A stretch of 8,658 nucleotides of DNA from Gammaproteobacteria bacterium (GTDB lineage: Bacteria; Pseudomonadota; Gammaproteobacteria; Tenderiales; Tenderiaceae): positions 1 to 8,658 of the forward strand of contig JALTMR010000583.1 in the NCBI GenBank assembly GCA_027001525.1. The letters are read 5' to 3'. Below the pieces are notes generated by a model. It saw only the letters and a list, made by a program, of their open reading frames with translations. It made no database searches and had not been told where the DNA came from. How positions within the stretch are numbered: position 1 is the first letter of the stretch; each line of letters opens with the position of its first letter. Made by a program: the position numbers and the translations under genes. Shown here in pieces: positions 6,495 to 8,658 of this stretch.

Positions 6495-6782
6495 GTGAAA
6501 TTCATATTCATTGTGTTGATGCTGTTGCTTTACGGAGGGCTCGGGGCATCTCTTCTGAAACTGGCCGGCATACCCGTCAGAAAAAGCACCATCGTCACCT
6601 TTGTTGTCTCCGGCTGCGTCACGGCAGGCGTCGCCTTTATCACCTTCGGTGTGCTCATCGCCGAGGAGTTTGGCCTGCTGGGCGAGGGGGACAAGGTCAT
6701 CAGCGTTTTTATCCTCTCCGCCATCGCCTCTGTGCTGGTGAGCTTCTTCAGCGCCCGGTTCATCGCCCGTACCTCGATATAA
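6495..6782 (+). CDS. Small three-helix membrane protein, unknown function (95 aa)
   Basis: The product is very hydrophobic, with predicted membrane helices near residues 2-24, 33-57 and 67-90 and short loops (VRKST between helices 1 and 2; an acidic EGDK patch before helix 3). Positive charges in the first loop and at the C-terminal end (ARFIART) suggest that both of these sides are cytoplasmic. The start is GTG at 6495, supported by a strong GGGGAGGG (6482-6489) upstream. It follows the 145-residue gene by 47 bp on the same strand and may be cotranscribed with it. I do not recognise the family and assign no function; holin-like or transporter-accessory roles cannot be inferred from the sequence. 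Confidence 0.7.
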   Translation: MKFIFIVLMLLLYGGLGASLLKLAGIPVRKSTIVTFVVSGCVTAGVAFITFGVLIAEEFGLLGEGDKVISVFILSAIASVLVSFFSARFIARTSI

Positions 6783-6786
6783 ATCG

Positions 6787-6812
6787 ACTCGGGTACAATG
6801 GCCCGGGTTTTT
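6787..6812 (+). terminator. Possible weak intrinsic terminator after the small membrane protein gene
   Basis: ACTCGGG (6787-6793) can pair with CCCGGGT (6802-6808) with one T-G wobble around an eight-base loop, followed directly by TTTTT (6808-6812). It begins four bases after the stop codon. The loop contains TACAAT (6794-6799), a good -10 look-alike, so the same bases could act in promoter function instead. I see no convincing -35 element. Confidence 0.45.
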
Positions 6813-6912
6813 CTCCCCGATAATCGATATTTCCACCCAGGGCCGCCGCCAAAACAGCGCTGAGCGCAGGCACTCGCGCGGCCGGGGCAGTTGTTGAAGA
6901 GGTGATAGAGCG
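6813..6912 (+). promoter_or_regulatory. Leader region of the DUF445-ung pair
   Basis: This 100-base gap holds GATAAT (6819-6824), a five-of-six match to a sigma-70 -10 box, but no clear -35 hexamer at the right distance. A GC-rich stretch follows in which GGCCGC (6841-6846) can pair with GCGGCC (6878-6883) around an inner GCGC-TGA-GCGC hairpin. GAGGTG (6899-6904) about eight bases before the ATG at 6913 is the probable ribosome-binding site. The promoter call is tentative. Confidence 0.3.
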
Positions 6913-7617
6913 ATGAACAAAAGTATCCTGACCAACCTGATCGCCACCGCCGTGTTGGCGCTGGGCTGGGGTCTGCAAAATGAACTGGCGATGATGGTGG
7001 GGCTGTTTGCCCTGTCCGGCGCGCTCACCAACTGGCTTGCCGTTCACATGCTGTTTGAGAAAGTCCCCGGCCTGGTGGGCTCCGGGGTGATTCCGGCGCG
7101 CTTTGAAGAGTTCAAGGCGGCCATTAAACGCCTGATGATGGAGCAGTTCTTTAGCCAGGAGAACATCGACCGGTTTGTCTCCGGCAGTTCGGCCAGATCA
7201 AAGATGGAGTTGGCCCCGGTGATCGAAAAGGTCGACTTCTCACCCGCTTTCGACAAGTTGATCGAAGTCATTATGAACTCCTCCTTTGGCGGCATGTTGA
7301 ACATGCTTGGTGGTGTCGATGCTCTCACGCCGCTCAAGGAGCCCTTCATTAGCGGCATGAAAGAGTCGATCGTCGAGATCACCACCAAGGACTCATTTAA
7401 CCAGCTGTTGCAGGAGGAGATCGACCAACCCGAAGTCATGGCCGACATCCGTGCCAAGGTTGCCGACATCATCGATGCCCGGCTGGAAGAGCTCACCCCG
7501 CAACTGGTCAAAGAGATGGTTCAGCAGATGATCAAACAGCACCTCGGCTGGCTCGTGGTGTGGGGCGGCGTGTTTGGCGGCCTGATCGGCCTGTTGTCGG
7601 CGCTGGTCGTTTTATAA
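6913..7617 (+). CDS. DUF445 family membrane protein
   Basis: This 234-residue protein carries the signature of the DUF445 family near residues 27-55: two hydrophobic stretches ending in GALTNWLAVHMLF, then a short loop and VGSGVIPARF, a pattern shared by this family of inner-membrane proteins of unknown function. Predicted membrane helices are near 5-22 and 27-45, with one more at the C-terminus (about 212-234, glycine-rich). The long middle part (about 60-205) is amphipathic and mostly helical, probably outside the bilayer. It is at the short end for the family, whose members can exceed 400 residues, but both hydrophobic ends are present, so it does not look truncated. Its stop codon directly abuts the ung start, implying cotranscription; nothing shows a functional link to DNA repair. 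Confidence 0.85.
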   Translation: MNKSILTNLIATAVLALGWGLQNELAMMVGLFALSGALTNWLAVHMLFEKVPGLVGSGVIPARFEEFKAAIKRLMMEQFFSQENIDRFVSGSSARSKMELAPVIEKVDFSPAFDKLIEVIMNSSFGGMLNMLGGVDALTPLKEPFISGMKESIVEITTKDSFNQLLQEEIDQPEVMADIRAKVADIIDARLEELTPQLVKEMVQQMIKQHLGWLVVWGGVFGGLIGLLSALVVL

Positions 7618-8343
7618 ATGACCATCCACATTCCCGAACAGCTCGACCCCGCCTGGAAAGCCCATTTCGAGCACGAGTTTTCACAGGACTACATGCTCAG
7701 ACTGCACGACTTTCTGGCGGCGGAAGAGAGGCGCGGGGCGGTGATCTACCCGCCCAAAACGCACTGGTTCAACGCCTTTCAGCAGACCCCGTTTGACGAG
7801 ATCAAAGTCGTCATCGTCGGTCAGGACCCCTACCACGGCGAAGGCCAGGCCCACGGGCTCAGTTTCAGCGTGCCCGACGGCATCAAAATCCCGCCCTCCC
7901 TGCGCAACATCTACAAAGAGCTGAACCGTGACCTGGGGATCGATACACCCGCCTCCGGCAACCTGGAGGCCTGGGCCAGGCAGGGTGTACTGCTGTTAAA
8001 CGCCGCCCTGACCGTGCGGGCCGCCGAGGCCAACAGCCACAGCAAACAGGGCTGGCTAAACTTCACCCACACCTGCATCCAGCAGATCAACCAGCGCAAA
8101 GAGGGGGTGGTTTTCCTTGCCTGGGGGCGCTTCGCCCACAAGGTTTGTGCCGTGGTGGACACCAGCCGACACTGCGTCATCAAAACCTCACACCCCAGCC
8201 CGCTGGGGGCCACCAAATCGGGCAAGGACTTCACCGCCTTCATGGGCTCGGGCTGCTTCTCGGCAGCCAACACATACCTGAAACAGAGCGCCGCCGGTCG
8301 CACCGGCGAAGTGCAGTGGAACCCGGCGCGTGTGGGGGAGTGA
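7618..8343 (+). CDS. ung: Uracil-DNA glycosylase, family 1
   Basis: Ung removes uracil from DNA, arising by cytosine deamination or dUTP misincorporation, and starts base excision repair in the cytoplasm. The 241-residue product has the full family 1 set. The water-activating loop GQDPYHG contains Asp70. Phe83 in LSFSV stacks on uracil. Asn128 in LLLNAALTV reads the base. HPSPLG carries His192, with the leucine that intercalates into DNA. Length and spacing match E. coli Ung. The ATG at 7618 follows the DUF445 TAA without a gap and has no obvious Shine-Dalgarno sequence, so translation is probably coupled to that gene. The N-terminal DPAWKAHF segment matches where family proteins usually begin, which supports this start. 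The next gene is on the opposite strand and converges with a 32 bp gap. Confidence 0.97.
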   Translation: MTIHIPEQLDPAWKAHFEHEFSQDYMLRLHDFLAAEERRGAVIYPPKTHWFNAFQQTPFDEIKVVIVGQDPYHGEGQAHGLSFSVPDGIKIPPSLRNIYKELNRDLGIDTPASGNLEAWARQGVLLLNAALTVRAAEANSHSKQGWLNFTHTCIQQINQRKEGVVFLAWGRFAHKVCAVVDTSRHCVIKTSHPSPLGATKSGKDFTAFMGSGCFSAANTYLKQSAAGRTGEVQWNPARVGE

Positions 8344-8375
8344 GCTTCGCGGCTTTCTCTTCCCTCCTGCTTGGA

Positions 8376-8658
8376 CTAAGCAAGCACCAGCAGCCCCGAT
8401 TCGTGCAGTTCTGCATGCAGTGTGTCGTGCCAGAACGATTCGAAGTCCTGGAGGCCGGCGTTTTCGTAGTCGGTCTGAATTTCAGCCAGGGTGTGGCGGG
8501 GCTGGGACTTGACGCTGATGCGGGCCAGTACCTCCACCAGCCAATGGCTCTGTTTTGTCTCCAGCACCAGGGAGACGCCGCCGGTTTTGTCGTGGATGAT
8601 GAGTTCGCACCAGTCATCGTCCTGCTGCTGCACCAATGGCGCATTGCCGAGCCAGATG
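8376..8658 (-). CDS. Hypothetical protein, C-terminal part (runs off the right edge)
   Basis: The stop is at 8376-8378 on the minus strand, and the frame stays open to the window edge. A TTG at 8634-8636 could serve as start, but the codons upstream of it read as plausible protein (IWLGNAPL before VQQQDDD) and no ribosome-binding site is evident, so the true start is probably beyond 8658. The visible 94 residues have no membrane helix or cofactor motif. An N-terminal beta-rich part (WCELIIHD, VSLVLET) leads into helices (SHWLVEVLARI; TLAEIQTDY; FESFWHDTLHAEL) and ends in ESGLLVLA. This layout is reminiscent of small PqqD-like winged-helix proteins, but that is only an impression. It converges on ung with no obvious terminator in the 32 bp gap. 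Confidence 0.65.
   Translation of the reverse strand, partial: IWLGNAPLVQQQDDDWCELIIHDKTGGVSLVLETKQSHWLVEVLARISVKSQPRHTLAEIQTDYENAGLQDFESFWHDTLHAELHESGLLVLA

Noticed and set aside
6390..7047. Minus-strand frames of 213 and 95 codons over the small membrane gene and the DUF445 start
   Set aside because: They overlap plus-strand genes with clear membrane-protein or family character, and their translations are low-complexity and Arg/His-rich, as expected of shadows.
8368..8382. TGCTT/AAGCA hairpin between ung and the convergent gene as a bidirectional terminator
   Set aside because: The stem is only five base pairs, lacks a T-run on either strand and overlaps the stop codon of the minus-strand gene.

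Overview
This 8.66 kb window looks like chromosomal DNA from a gammaproteobacterium. The evidence is the GC-rich codon use, the type of Ung and DUF445 genes, and a nitrate reductase type I associate with Chromatiales-like sulfur oxidisers and related lineages. The assignment is an inference from protein character; no rRNA or other taxonomic marker is present.

Region 1 (1-5884, all on +) is a nitrate-to-ammonium reduction cluster. It opens inside nirB, the large subunit of cytoplasmic NADH nitrite reductase, whose N-terminal FAD/NAD half lies left of the window. Next come nirD with an intact Rieske motif, a 726-residue cytoplasmic molybdopterin nitrate reductase of NarB/NasA type, and a 657-residue protein that fuses a DmsB-like four-cluster ferredoxin to a DmsC-like eight-helix quinol-oxidising anchor. 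The molybdoenzyme has no Tat signal, and the positive charges of the anchor lie on the ferredoxin side. Nitrate is therefore probably reduced in the cytoplasm with electrons from the membrane quinol pool, and nitrite passes directly to NirBD. The nirB-nirD spacer (146 bp) and the narB-dmsBC spacer (88 bp) are unusually long and can fold into strong hairpins. A textbook intrinsic terminator at 5915-5944 ends the unit.

Region 2 (5945-8343, all on +) is probably a separate housekeeping-like run. It holds two unrecognised genes (a soluble 145-residue protein and a 95-residue three-helix membrane protein), a possible weak terminator, a DUF445 membrane protein and a family 1 uracil-DNA glycosylase (ung) whose start codon abuts the DUF445 stop codon.

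Region 3 (8376-8658, on -) is the C-terminal part of an unrecognised protein that converges on ung and runs off the right edge.

The most interesting system is the quinol-linked cytoplasmic nitrate reductase built from a fused DmsBC partner and coupled to NirBD. No rRNA, tRNA, insertion sequence, CRISPR array or phage feature was seen, and no gene-free stretch exceeds 150 bases.
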